Position numbers and translations under genes: made by a program
Notes under the pieces: generated by a model
The model's input: only the letters and a program-made list of their open reading frames with translations
Databases searched by the model: none
Told to the model about the DNA's origin: nothing
Source: Roseibacillus sp.
GTDB lineage: Bacteria > Verrucomicrobiota > Verrucomicrobiia > Verrucomicrobiales > Akkermansiaceae
DNA: 50,059 nucleotides
Reading direction: 5' to 3'
Assembly (NCBI GenBank): GCA_028821775.1
Contig: JAPKFB010000032.1
Span: forward strand, 1-50,059
In this document: in pieces, positions 26,289 through 34,612 of the stretch
Position numbering within the stretch: the first letter of the stretch is position 1
How the letters are laid out: each line of letters begins with the position of its first letter

Positions 26289-26636
26289 CCGGTGAGAGCA
26301 TCGGGCAATTGCAGCGCCCCGTCCAACCAGGAATGATGGGGGAGATCGAGGATGCGACAGATCCCTGACATTTTTGACGAGGGAGGTGACTATCATAGGG
26401 TCAGGTCGCACCCAAGCCGATCCAGATCGGGGGCCCTCGGATGGGAGACTGGTCCTGGCTGTTCCGGTGGTAGCGTTGGTGGCTTTTGGGGTTCTGGCGT
26501 TGGGATGGGAGAAACGGGCGGGGGGGAGCTCGCTGTGTGGCGGCTTCTCCTCACGGGGCTCGCTTCGAATTGCTCCTTCTCCTGAAACCCACGAAGGTGC
26601 TTCCCGCCATTCCCGTGCCACGGAGGCGGTGAGGCC
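26289..26636. other. Intergenic region without a convincing gene
   Basis: 348 bp between the DUF1552 stop and the phosphoesterase start. The forward strand has an open frame with a hydrophobic stretch (LVLAVPVVALVAFGVLALGW, about 26455-26515), but it runs into the antisense of the DUF1552 gene and has no ribosome binding site. I see no clear terminator or promoter. Confidence 0.5.
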
Positions 26637-28040
26637 CTACAGGTTGGCCAGTTCAGTGGAAGCATCCCCGAACTTGCCGACCTTGGCGCCCATCCGTTTG
26701 AGCATGCCCTTGTAGAGACCGCAGAGCGGAGTGTCTTTGTCGAACTTGAGGTGGCGGCCGGTCTTGAACTGGCCGTTGGCTTTGCCCGCAAGCACGACCG
26801 GAACGTTGTGGGGATTGTGGCTGTTGCCGTCGCGGATGCCGGAGCCGAAGAGCACCATGGAGTGATCAAGGAGGGTGCCATTGCCTTCCTTGATCTCTTT
26901 CATGCGCTTGAGCATGTAAGCGTACTGGGCCACGTGCCAGGTGTTGATGACCTGGTATTGATCGAGCTGTTTGCCACTGCCCTTGTGATGAGAGATCGAG
27001 TGGTGGGATCCGCTCACGCCATCGAGGAAGGAGAAGTTGCGGTTGCTTACGGCGTTGCCAAACATGAAGGTGGACACGCGGGTGGAGTCTGACCAGAAGG
27101 CGAGGACCATGATGTCCATCATGAGTCGGACGTGCTCGGTGTGATCGAGGCGGGGCCGGGAATTCAATTCTTCTTCACGGTTCGCCTTTCCCATCGCCTT
27201 GGAAATGTTCTTGTCGAGAGTGTCCATGTGCTTGAGCAACTCGGGCGCGAGATTCTCTCCGCCGCCCAGTTGCGAAGCTTCGTTCTCGATGCGGCGTTCC
27301 ACCTCCCGCACGCTTTCGAGATACTCGGAGAGCTTCTGCTGATCGACCTTGCCGAGTTTACCCTGCAGGCGCTTGGCATCCTTGTGGACGAGATCGAGGA
27401 CCGACTTGTCATTCTCGGCGAGCCGGGACCCTTGTTTCGAGCGGATCCGGAAGAGGCGGTCGAAGGCGACGCGCGGGTTGACCTCGCAGGGCAGGGGGAC
27501 GGTGGGCTTTTTCCAGGCGATGTGTGAGGCGTAGAGGCGGGTGTAGTTGACATTGGTGTCCACTCCGGAAGCGGTGGGCTCGCAGCCGAGTTCGATGGAG
27601 GGAAGCTTGGTGTCCTGGCCAACCTGCGCGGCGGCGAATTGGTCCAGCGAGATCCCGTTGCAATTGATGTCTGATCCGGTCGTTTTGGTGATGGTCGTTC
27701 CGGTGAGCCACCCGGAAGTTTTCACGTAGTGGCCGTCGCCCGTGAAGGCGCTCCGATTGGAGAGTCCGGTGAGGACGAGGAGTTCGTCCTTGAGCGATTC
27801 GAGTGGAGCGAGAATGGGAGAGAGTTCGATCTTGTTGGATCCCTGCGGGGTCCAGCGATCTGAACGCACTCCATTGGCCATGAAGAGGCAGGCCATCCGC
27901 ACGGGGGTGGTGGTGCCTCCGTCGGGGGCTGCCCGCAGAGGGTGCATCGCTTCGAGAAAGGGAAGGGCGAGAGTCGCGCCGGCCCCTCGCAGGACGGTGC
28001 GACGGGAGAGGTGCCAGTTGTTGGTCTGGAGGTTGGACAT
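26637..28040 (-). CDS. DUF1552 protein, Tat-exported
   Basis: 467 residues from the ATG at 28040 (MSNLQTNNWHLSRRTVLRGA), with a Tat-type signal (RRTVLRGAGATLALPFLEAM). It has the DUF1552 layout: PVRMACLFMANGVRSDRWTP near the N-terminus, LSPILAPLESLKDELLVLTG, DQFAAAQVG, LPSIELGCEPT, YLESVREVERRIENE, a His-rich SGSHHSISHHKGSG, and a C-terminal LLDHSMVLFGSGIRDGNSHN with VPVVLAGKANG. These secreted proteins are nearly always encoded next to a DUF1587/1592/1588/1585 cytochrome, and the two are thought to work together in the periplasm. Here the partner (29259-31115) is on the same strand upstream, but separated by a divergent gene. Enzymatic function is unproven; the family resembles alkaline-phosphatase-like folds. 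Confidence 0.9.
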   Translation of the reverse strand: MSNLQTNNWHLSRRTVLRGAGATLALPFLEAMHPLRAAPDGGTTTPVRMACLFMANGVRSDRWTPQGSNKIELSPILAPLESLKDELLVLTGLSNRSAFTGDGHYVKTSGWLTGTTITKTTGSDINCNGISLDQFAAAQVGQDTKLPSIELGCEPTASGVDTNVNYTRLYASHIAWKKPTVPLPCEVNPRVAFDRLFRIRSKQGSRLAENDKSVLDLVHKDAKRLQGKLGKVDQQKLSEYLESVREVERRIENEASQLGGGENLAPELLKHMDTLDKNISKAMGKANREEELNSRPRLDHTEHVRLMMDIMVLAFWSDSTRVSTFMFGNAVSNRNFSFLDGVSGSHHSISHHKGSGKQLDQYQVINTWHVAQYAYMLKRMKEIKEGNGTLLDHSMVLFGSGIRDGNSHNPHNVPVVLAGKANGQFKTGRHLKFDKDTPLCGLYKGMLKRMGAKVGKFGDASTELANL

Positions 28041-28203
28041 GAGAAAATTGGCAGAGGAGAAGGCCTTCTGAGAGAGATCCGAGAGGAGGCAAAGGATGCC
28101 GCGCCAAAGTGGGAAATCTAGAGAATTTGACGGGGAGGAGAGGTCTGTGGCGGGATTAGCTTGATAAGCGGGTGGGATCCCGGGGTATAGGTCTCCCAAC
28201 ACG

Positions 28204-29115
28204 ATGAACACTACTGCCCTCACCACCCTCCTTCTTGCGGCCGGAATCACATCTTCGCTGGCTGCGCCCGTGGAGATCAAGGACATTGAAGGCAAGCATC
28301 TCGATGTTGTCGTCCATGGCAAGACGGTGGTGCGTTACATGTACGAGAACGACATTTCGAGCGAGGCACGCCATCACGAGACCTACAAGCCGTATCTCCA
28401 TGTCTTCGATGCGGAGGGCAAGAAGCCGATCACAAAAGGTGCGGGCGGGAAATTCACCCATCACCGCGGCATCTTTCTCGGCTGGAACAAACTGCAGTTC
28501 AACGGGAAGAGCTACGATCGCTGGCACATGAAGGGTGGCGATATTGTGCACCAGAAATTTACGAAGAAGGAGGTCGCCGGACATGGTGCGACCTTTACTT
28601 CGGTAACGCATTGGAACGATGCTGAGAAGAAGCCCCTGCTCGATGAGGAGCGCACCATGTCGGTGCAGGAGGTGCATGGCGGTGGAGTGCGGTTGGTGAT
28701 CGAATTTCAGAGCAAGCTTACCGCGACCTATGGTGATGTCTTTCTGAAGGGTGATCCCGAGCACGCGGGGATTCAGTATCGTCCGGCCAACGAGGTTGAT
28801 ACCAAAAAGACCAAGTACACCTTTCCCGAGGGTGTCAGCGATGTAAAAAAGGCCAGGGATCTTCCTTGGATTGGCGAGACCTATGTTCTGGATGGCAAGA
28901 CCTATAGCGTGGTGCAGATGAATCACCTGGGAAATCCCAAGGGCACGAAGCATTCTGCCTATCGCGACTACGGACGCTTTGGCTCCTTCTTCGAAAAGGA
29001 GATCAAGAAGGGTGAGAGCCTGACGGTGAATTACCAGTTTGTGATCGTGGACGGGGAGCTTCCGGACCCAGCCAAGATTCAGAAGGCCTGGGTGGCATAC
29101 TCAAAAATGAAGTAA
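28204..29115 (+). CDS. DUF6807 / PmoA-like exported protein
   Basis: 303 residues with a signal peptide (about 1-20, ending SSLA). The family markers are TVVRYMYENDISSEARHHET, YKPYLHVFDAEGKKPITKG, FTHHRGIFLGWNKLQFNGKS and DRWHMKGGDIVHQKF, followed by EERTMSVQEVHGGGVRLVIE. GIQYRPANEV and DYGRFGSFFEKEIKKGESLT close the pattern. Databases call this the methane oxygenase PmoA-type or DUF6807 family; it is not a methane monooxygenase subunit. The fold is a galactose-mutarotase-like beta sandwich, and members cluster with sugar-degradation genes. It lies on the opposite strand between the DUF1552 and DUF1592 genes, so it is independently transcribed. Confidence 0.85.
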   Translation: MNTTALTTLLLAAGITSSLAAPVEIKDIEGKHLDVVVHGKTVVRYMYENDISSEARHHETYKPYLHVFDAEGKKPITKGAGGKFTHHRGIFLGWNKLQFNGKSYDRWHMKGGDIVHQKFTKKEVAGHGATFTSVTHWNDAEKKPLLDEERTMSVQEVHGGGVRLVIEFQSKLTATYGDVFLKGDPEHAGIQYRPANEVDTKKTKYTFPEGVSDVKKARDLPWIGETYVLDGKTYSVVQMNHLGNPKGTKHSAYRDYGRFGSFFEKEIKKGESLTVNYQFVIVDGELPDPAKIQKAWVAYSKMK

Positions 29116-29258
29116 GGGCTATGAGAAGGTCGCTTGTGGAATGAAGTGCTGGCGGCGCTCCCGAATCGTCGAGGATGGCCCAACCCACTGCCTTACGGTG
29201 CCTTGTCAGCACTCCCTTCTCCTGCGCGCTGCTCTCTCAACTCAACCCTGACAGAACC

Positions 29259-31115
29259 CTAGCGTTTGGCGCTGCGATTCGAAAAGGGATACGACTCGGC
29301 GATTGCGAGGACAAGATGCTGAATCCTGTATTCGTTGGCCTTCAGGGTGGCGAGAAGCTGATTGATGACCGGTTCGTCGTAGTATTCGAGGGAGCGTCCG
29401 AGCGCGTAGGCGAGCATCTTACGGCACAGGGTGCGTGCAATTTTGTCCTGGGCCGTGCTGAGGAGTGCTTTGAGCTCGGCTGGGCTCGAGAAGGCAATGT
29501 CGCCGGGAAGGACGGCGCGGGAGTCGATCGGTTGGCCATTGATCCCCTTGGTGCGCCAACGACCGATCGCATCGAAGTTTTCGAGGCCGAATCCGAGGGG
29601 GTCGATCTTGGCGTGGCAGGCTGCGCACTTGGGATTTTTGCGGTGTTGTTCCAGTTGCTGGCGGAAGCTGAGTCCTTCGCTTGACTTGTCGTCAGCGGGG
29701 AGTTCGCCCGCATCGGGAAGCGGTGGCGGTGGGGGGTCCCCAAGGAGGGATTCGAGAATCCACTTTCCGCGTTTTACCGGGCTGGTGCGGAGAGGGAGGG
29801 AGGTGGCGGTGAGAATGCTGGCCATGCCAATCACCCCTCCACGGTTGGAGTTGGTGAGGATGACCTTGCGGAACTCCGAGCCGCTCACTCCCGAGATGCC
29901 GTAGTGTCTGGCGAGCTCGGCATTGAGAAAGGTGTACTCTGCGTTGATGAGATCAGTGACCGGACGATTGGTGCGCAGGATGTGATCGAAGAAGTATTCG
30001 GATTCACGGTACATGGATGCCCTCAGGCTCCGGGTGAATTGCGGGTAACGATTCAGGTCGGGCTCGACCCGATCAATGAGGGCGTCAAAGCCCAGCCACT
30101 GACCGGCGAAGTGCCGTGCGAGGGTCTTCGACTTTTCGTTTGCAAGCATGCGGACTACTTGTCCGTGGAGGATCTTGGGGTCGCGCAGCGTTCCTTCCCG
30201 GGCAAGTTTGAAGAGCTCGCCGTCTGGCACGGAAGCCCAGAGAAAGTAGGAGAGGCGGGTGGCGAGTTCGAAGTCGTTGAGGGGCCATTCAGACTTGCCG
30301 GGCTCATCGTGTTGGATGCGGAAGAGGAAATTGGGATGGAGGAGCAGGGCCGTGAGAGGGACCTTCATGGCCTGCTCGAAGCTCCTGCCCTTGGAGATGG
30401 CCTCGGAGACCGCGGCGAGGAGGGGAGCGAGGTCTTCTTCGGAGAGTGGTCGGCGGTAGGCGAGGGATCCGTGGTAGGTGAGGATCTTGCGAGCGGCTTC
30501 CGGTGAGCTCAGCTTGCCCTCGGGTTTGGCGAAAAGGAATCGCTGGCGCAAGGCATCGTTCTGATAGAGGGAGTCGACCACTCGGTTGGCCGCCTGGAGG
30601 TATTTTTCCATCAGGATCGGGGGAAGGAAAAGGGCATCGGCGGTGTTGTCGAATCCTTCTCCACCGGCGCCGTCAGCCGGGAAGTTCCGGCCCGGCGGGA
30701 AGTTTACGCCAAAGAGATCACGGACCGTATAGTTGTATTCGTTGCGGTTGAGTCGGCGAATGGTGACTCGTCCGGGATTCCTGGGGACCTCGCCCCGATC
30801 GACCCGGTTGGTGAGGTGACTGAGGCTGCGCAAGAGCTTGCTGCGGGCCTCGTCGGGCAATTCTTCCTTGGCTTCAAAGGGCGGCATGTCGGCACTCTCG
30901 ATCTGGGCAATGAGCTTGCGAAGGAGACGGTGTTTGCGAAAGGCGTCCTCGGTGGTGTGGAGTTCATGCAGGGCGATGCCCCCTTCTTGCTTCTCTTCTC
31001 CGTGACAAGAAAAGCAATACTTGGCGAGGAGCGGACGAGTGTTCAGGCCGAAGTTGGTCGGGGCCGCGGCGGCCGCGGCCGCGACGAGGATGAGAGTGGC
31101 GAGGAAAAACCTCAT
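29259..31115 (-). CDS. DUF1587/1595/1592/1588/1585 planctomycete-type cytochrome c protein
   Basis: 618 residues, exported (signal 1-18 with a poly-Ala core). An N-terminal haem motif CFSCH (Cys34-His38) is followed by the canonical domain order. DUF1587: VTIRRLNRNEYNYTVRDLFG, about 117-180. DUF1595: LAYRRPLSEEDLAPLLAAV, about 205-265. DUF1592: FELATRLSYFLWASVPDGEL to about 405. DUF1588: NRGGVIGMASILTATSLPLR, with HRKNPKCAACHAKIDPLGFG carrying a second C-x-x-C-H. DUF1585: ARTLCRKMLAYALGRSLEYY. It is the expected partner of DUF1552 in a periplasmic electron-transfer or oxidative step. It is last in the reverse-strand set LRR-SGNH-DUF1592, starting 22 nt after the SGNH stop. Confidence 0.92.
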   Translation of the reverse strand: MRFFLATLILVAAAAAAAPTNFGLNTRPLLAKYCFSCHGEEKQEGGIALHELHTTEDAFRKHRLLRKLIAQIESADMPPFEAKEELPDEARSKLLRSLSHLTNRVDRGEVPRNPGRVTIRRLNRNEYNYTVRDLFGVNFPPGRNFPADGAGGEGFDNTADALFLPPILMEKYLQAANRVVDSLYQNDALRQRFLFAKPEGKLSSPEAARKILTYHGSLAYRRPLSEEDLAPLLAAVSEAISKGRSFEQAMKVPLTALLLHPNFLFRIQHDEPGKSEWPLNDFELATRLSYFLWASVPDGELFKLAREGTLRDPKILHGQVVRMLANEKSKTLARHFAGQWLGFDALIDRVEPDLNRYPQFTRSLRASMYRESEYFFDHILRTNRPVTDLINAEYTFLNAELARHYGISGVSGSEFRKVILTNSNRGGVIGMASILTATSLPLRTSPVKRGKWILESLLGDPPPPPLPDAGELPADDKSSEGLSFRQQLEQHRKNPKCAACHAKIDPLGFGLENFDAIGRWRTKGINGQPIDSRAVLPGDIAFSSPAELKALLSTAQDKIARTLCRKMLAYALGRSLEYYDEPVINQLLATLKANEYRIQHLVLAIAESYPFSNRSAKR

Positions 31116-31137
31116 GAAGGAGGGCGCAAACTTGTTG

Positions 31138-31791
31138 TTAGAGTGCCTTCAGCCACGGCGCGACGACCTTGTTCCACAAGGCGTAGCCAATCTCGGTGAG
31201 ATGCAAGCCGTCTTCCTTGAACAAGTTTGGAATGGGTTTGCCGTCCTTGCCGAACATGGGCGTTGCGGTGTCGAGGTAGTGAAGATGAGGGTCCTTCTCG
31301 CTGAGCTTGCGGATGGCTTCGTTGGCGCTCCTCATCCCAGGCCAGAGCTGCCAGCGTTTGAGGCTCGGTTTGATCGGGAGGAAGGCGAAGTGGGTATTGG
31401 GAAGTTCGGCGCGCACTTTGGCTGCAAAGGTCTTGTAGTCAGCCACCACTTGAGCGGAGCTTTCGCCGTTGTTGATGTCGTTATCGCCGGCGTAGAGAAG
31501 GATGGCACGGGGTTTGTAGGGGAGCACGATGCGGTCGAAGTAGTTGATCGAGTCGGAGAGTTCGGAGCCCCCAAATCCGCGGTTGAGGGCGGGGAGATCC
31601 GGAAACGACTTCTTGAGATTCCAGCCCCGAATGCTGGAGCTTCCGATGAAGAGAATGAGATTCTCGGGTGGCGGGGTCGTCTTGTCCTTCGCCTCGAAGG
31701 CCTTGATGGAAGGCTCCCAATTTTTCGGTTTGGCGCAGATAGCGGGCATGAAAGCGAGAAGGAGAATGGCAGTGACAGTGCGGGCTGGCAT
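31138..31791 (-). CDS. SGNH/GDSL-family hydrolase, exported
   Basis: 217 residues with a signal peptide (about 1-20, MPARTVTAILLLAFMPAICA). The four SGNH blocks are visible: LILFIGSSSIRGW (nucleophile Ser in the GSSS-like block I), NRGFGGSELSD (Gly, block II), ILLYAGDNDINNG (Asn, block III) and FKEDGLHLTEIGYALW (Asp and His, block V). Members remove acyl groups such as acetyl from polysaccharides or lipids, so this one probably acts as a periplasmic carbohydrate esterase. It sits between the LRR-like gene (44 nt upstream) and the DUF1592-type cytochrome (22 nt downstream), probably in one transcript. Confidence 0.88.
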   Translation of the reverse strand: MPARTVTAILLLAFMPAICAKPKNWEPSIKAFEAKDKTTPPPENLILFIGSSSIRGWNLKKSFPDLPALNRGFGGSELSDSINYFDRIVLPYKPRAILLYAGDNDINNGESSAQVVADYKTFAAKVRAELPNTHFAFLPIKPSLKRWQLWPGMRSANEAIRKLSEKDPHLHYLDTATPMFGKDGKPIPNLFKEDGLHLTEIGYALWNKVVAPWLKAL

Positions 31792-31835
31792 GGAGCGAAG
31801 CTAAGCTAAGGGGTGAGGCGGGCACCGGCAAGGAG

Positions 31836-33233
31836 CTAGTGGCGGCGCAGGAATTCCGTTTGCTTCCCCGGGGCCTCAGGTCCCTCCGCAGCCATGAATT
31901 CGCAGAGAGCTCTTGCGCACTCCGGGGTGATCGTTGCATCGCTTGGCCAAAGCCCCTTGTGCCACCGGAGGAGCGCGCCGTGATGAAACCCAATCGTCGC
32001 GATCAATTTTTCGCCGCGATAGAATTCCAGCCAGGGATCGCCCTCGCACAGACAGTTTCGCCCCGCTTGCTCTTCCTCAAGGTCGATGCATTTCAAGAGG
32101 CTCGTGATCTTTACGGAATCCTCGATGATGATTTCAGGGTTTGGTGCTGGTGGCAGCGCCCGGCCCCGAATGAGCACACGATCGATGTTGCCGAGCTTGG
32201 AAAGGAGAGCCTCGCGCCACGCGAGATGGAGCACGCATTGTGGGGCGGCCTTGCGAAAGGCGGCGATTTGATCCTTGTCCTCGGCAACCGGGGTGGAAAG
32301 CAGGCGAAAGTCCCGGAGGTTCGGAAGCTTGGACCCGTCGGGGAGGTGTTTGATCTGCGCCCCCGAGGCAGAAAAAAGACGGAGCTCGGAGCAGGCCTCG
32401 ATCGGTCGAAGATCGGTGACTTCACTGTGGTCGATCTTGAAGACCCGCAAGAGGGGAAGACGGCGCGCGAAGTTGACATTTTTCAGACCCTGGACGCGAC
32501 GGATCTTGAGAAAGCGCAGGGTCGAGAGTTTGGCGAGCGCGGAAGCGTTCTTCACGCTGCCGGAATCGAGATCGAGATTCCGGAGCTTGATCATCCTTGC
32601 CAGGAGCGTCAGGTCCAGATCGGCAATCGCCCGGAGCCGCAGATAAAGGAGATCTGTAAGGATGGGGAGGAAGGTCAGTTCGCGACCATCCGCACAGGAG
32701 AGTTCCAGGTATCGGAGTGAGGTGGGAGCCATCGGGAGAGTGATCGATTGCCCAGTGCCACCATCCACCCTGAGGATCGTCCGGCTCCAGTCGACGCCCT
32801 GCGCGAGGTCGGTCCACTGTTTTTTGGGTAGAGGGGCGAGCAGGTTGATTCCCCGAAGATGCCTCCTCTCCCCCGGAGTCATCTTCCGCAGGGGGTTGAT
32901 CATATCGGATTGATCGTCTTTGAACGGCGCGGGGATCTCCTCCCGCTTCACGATGACGCTGAGGCAATGCTCTGCCTGGTCGTTCACCTTGCAGAACAAT
33001 TGAGAGCTCTCATTTCCTGCGATGCGAAACTGATAGTGGCCTGGATCGCCGAGGACAAAGGGAAAGCCGTGGGTGTGGACAATGTCGCCTCTGGTGAACG
33101 CTCCCTTGCGTTCTCCCCTGACGGGAAGAATGGAGGGTTCAAACTCCTTTCCCTCCATCGTGAAGCGATACCCCGCGCCGTGTAGAAATGTGCTTCCGAG
33201 GAAGAGCGCGAAGAGAAGGAGGCGCGAAGTCAT
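31836..33233 (-). CDS. Exported leucine-rich-repeat-like protein
   Basis: 465 residues with a signal peptide (about 1-20). The first ~120 residues form a beta-rich domain (GYRFTMEGKEFEPSILPVRG; HYQFRIAGNESSQLFCKVN). The middle (about 150-330) has irregular leucine-rich repeats: LRYLELSCADGRELTFLPI, LLYLRLRAIADLDLTLLARM, LRNLDLDSGSVKNASALAKL, LRVFKIDHSEVTDLRPIEAC. The C-terminal ~120 residues carry four Cys (two in RNCLCEGDP). No catalytic motif is seen, so it probably binds a ligand or partner in the periplasm or at the surface. It is first in the set with SGNH and DUF1592 genes. The repeat family is inferred from the LxxLxL pattern. Confidence 0.7.
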   Translation of the reverse strand: MTSRLLLFALFLGSTFLHGAGYRFTMEGKEFEPSILPVRGERKGAFTRGDIVHTHGFPFVLGDPGHYQFRIAGNESSQLFCKVNDQAEHCLSVIVKREEIPAPFKDDQSDMINPLRKMTPGERRHLRGINLLAPLPKKQWTDLAQGVDWSRTILRVDGGTGQSITLPMAPTSLRYLELSCADGRELTFLPILTDLLYLRLRAIADLDLTLLARMIKLRNLDLDSGSVKNASALAKLSTLRFLKIRRVQGLKNVNFARRLPLLRVFKIDHSEVTDLRPIEACSELRLFSASGAQIKHLPDGSKLPNLRDFRLLSTPVAEDKDQIAAFRKAAPQCVLHLAWREALLSKLGNIDRVLIRGRALPPAPNPEIIIEDSVKITSLLKCIDLEEEQAGRNCLCEGDPWLEFYRGEKLIATIGFHHGALLRWHKGLWPSDATITPECARALCEFMAAEGPEAPGKQTEFLRRH

Positions 33234-33326
33234 CGGGAAAGGTGCAAGCGGGGAGGGTCGAGTGTCAATGTGGTGGCGGAAGGGGAAGGCCGCCGGACCA
33301 TGCTGATTCCGGAAGCCGGTCCTGCC

Positions 33327-34505
33327 TCAGAGCAGCCTGGCGCCATGGACCGGTCGGGTGGCGAAGATCTGCGGGGCGTGACCGGTCTCTTGTTCGTAGC
33401 TGATCGAAAGGCGGGCCCCGATCTCGCGGAGTTGATCAGTGCGGCACAGGGTCACGGTCGCTCCGCCGAAGCCACCTCCAGTCATGCGGGAACCGAGCAC
33501 GCCTCCTTCGAATCCAATCTTGTTGGCGAGCTCGACCATGAGATCGAGTTCCGTGCAGGAGACCTCGAAATCGTCGCGCAGTGATTGATGAGAGGCCGCC
33601 ATGAGGGGGCCGAGAGCGGCGTAGTTGTCTCTGCGCAATTCCTCGGCGGCTTCCACGGTGCGTGCAATCTCGCTCACGACGTGGCGGGAACGACGGTAAA
33701 TGAGGTCGCCCATCGCCTCCTTCACACCCTCGAGATCAGCGAGAGAGACCTGGCGCCAGCTTTCCTTCTCGAGGGTGGCGAGTCCTTGCTCAGTGGCTTC
33801 ACGGCGCGCCCGGTATTCGCCGTCGGCGAGGTCGTGCGAGATCATGGTATTGGCGACGAGCAGACTGAGGTCGTTGGAGTGGAAGGGAACGAGTTCCGGT
33901 TCCTGGGCCTGGCAATCGATGAGGACGAGGTTGTCCTTTTGACCGAAGGCGGAGGCGAACTGATCCATGATGCCACAGGGAACTCCGGCGAAATTGTGTT
34001 CGGCCTGCTGGCAGAGGAGAGCTTTCTCCTTGGTGTCGAGGACGGTGTCGACAATGCCTTCCACGATCGTGGCGAAGGCGAGTTCGAGGGCGGCGGAAGA
34101 GGAGAGTCCTCCGCCGATGGGAAGGCTGGAGACGATGACGGCATTGAAGCCGGGCACCGGCCAGCTGCCTTGCAGGCGAAAGCCTTCGAGAACCCCGCGC
34201 AGATAATTTGCCCATTTCGGATCTCCGGCCTCCTGCGCACCGTCCAGGGAGATGATGGCCTCCTCTTCGCCGGTGGTCCGAATTCGCGCTTGGTTGGAAT
34301 TGTTCAAGGCGGCGGCGATGACGATGTGACGGTCGATGGCGAGAGGGAGCACAAAGCCATCGCAGTAATCGATGTGTTCACCGATGAGGTTGACTCGTCC
34401 CGGGGCCGCCGCGACGAGAGCGGCCTCCTGGTGGTAGAAGTGCTTCAGATAGACCCGCGCGTCGATGGAGAGATCGGCGAGTGGTTCGTTGGCTTGAAGT
34501 GGCAT
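33327..34505 (-). CDS. galK: Galactokinase
   Basis: Phosphorylates galactose to galactose-1-phosphate with ATP, the first cytoplasmic step of the Leloir pathway. It is 392 residues from the ATG at 34505; a GTG eight codons upstream is less likely. Motifs: the galactokinase signature APGRVNLIGEHIDYCDG (Arg37, Glu43, Asp46; Ile in place of the usual Thr), the GHMP ATP loop SSLPIGGGLSSSAALEL, CGIMDQFASAFG with the catalytic Asp, and the closing MTGGGFGGATVTL. It is last in the reverse-strand order mutarotase, SSS symporter, galactokinase, starting 107 bp after the symporter stop. The uridylyltransferase (GalT) and epimerase are not in the window. Confidence 0.93.
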   Translation of the reverse strand: MPLQANEPLADLSIDARVYLKHFYHQEAALVAAAPGRVNLIGEHIDYCDGFVLPLAIDRHIVIAAALNNSNQARIRTTGEEEAIISLDGAQEAGDPKWANYLRGVLEGFRLQGSWPVPGFNAVIVSSLPIGGGLSSSAALELAFATIVEGIVDTVLDTKEKALLCQQAEHNFAGVPCGIMDQFASAFGQKDNLVLIDCQAQEPELVPFHSNDLSLLVANTMISHDLADGEYRARREATEQGLATLEKESWRQVSLADLEGVKEAMGDLIYRRSRHVVSEIARTVEAAEELRRDNYAALGPLMAASHQSLRDDFEVSCTELDLMVELANKIGFEGGVLGSRMTGGGFGGATVTLCRTDQLREIGARLSISYEQETGHAPQIFATRPVHGARLL

Positions 34506-34612
34506 GGGGTGGTCCCAAGGGGGGTGCACAAGTTTTAGCGAGCGCCCGTGAGGGCGGCAAGACCAACGGAAATTGGTTTTGCCCTTGAAGGGGTAGTTCC
34601 CATGCCGGTTCT

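Noticed and set aside
26374..26715. Forward ORF with a hydrophobic segment
   Set aside because: It overlaps the 3' end of the DUF1552 gene in antisense, has no ribosome binding site, and only about 20 residues look membrane-like.
28204..29115. Methane monooxygenase subunit (from the family's PmoA name)
   Set aside because: The protein has a signal peptide and a soluble beta-sandwich pattern without the membrane helices or copper ligands of true PmoA.
31055..31085. GC-rich near-palindromic run of GGCCGC units
   Set aside because: It encodes the poly-Ala core of the DUF1592 protein's signal peptide; the symmetry follows from repeated Ala codons.
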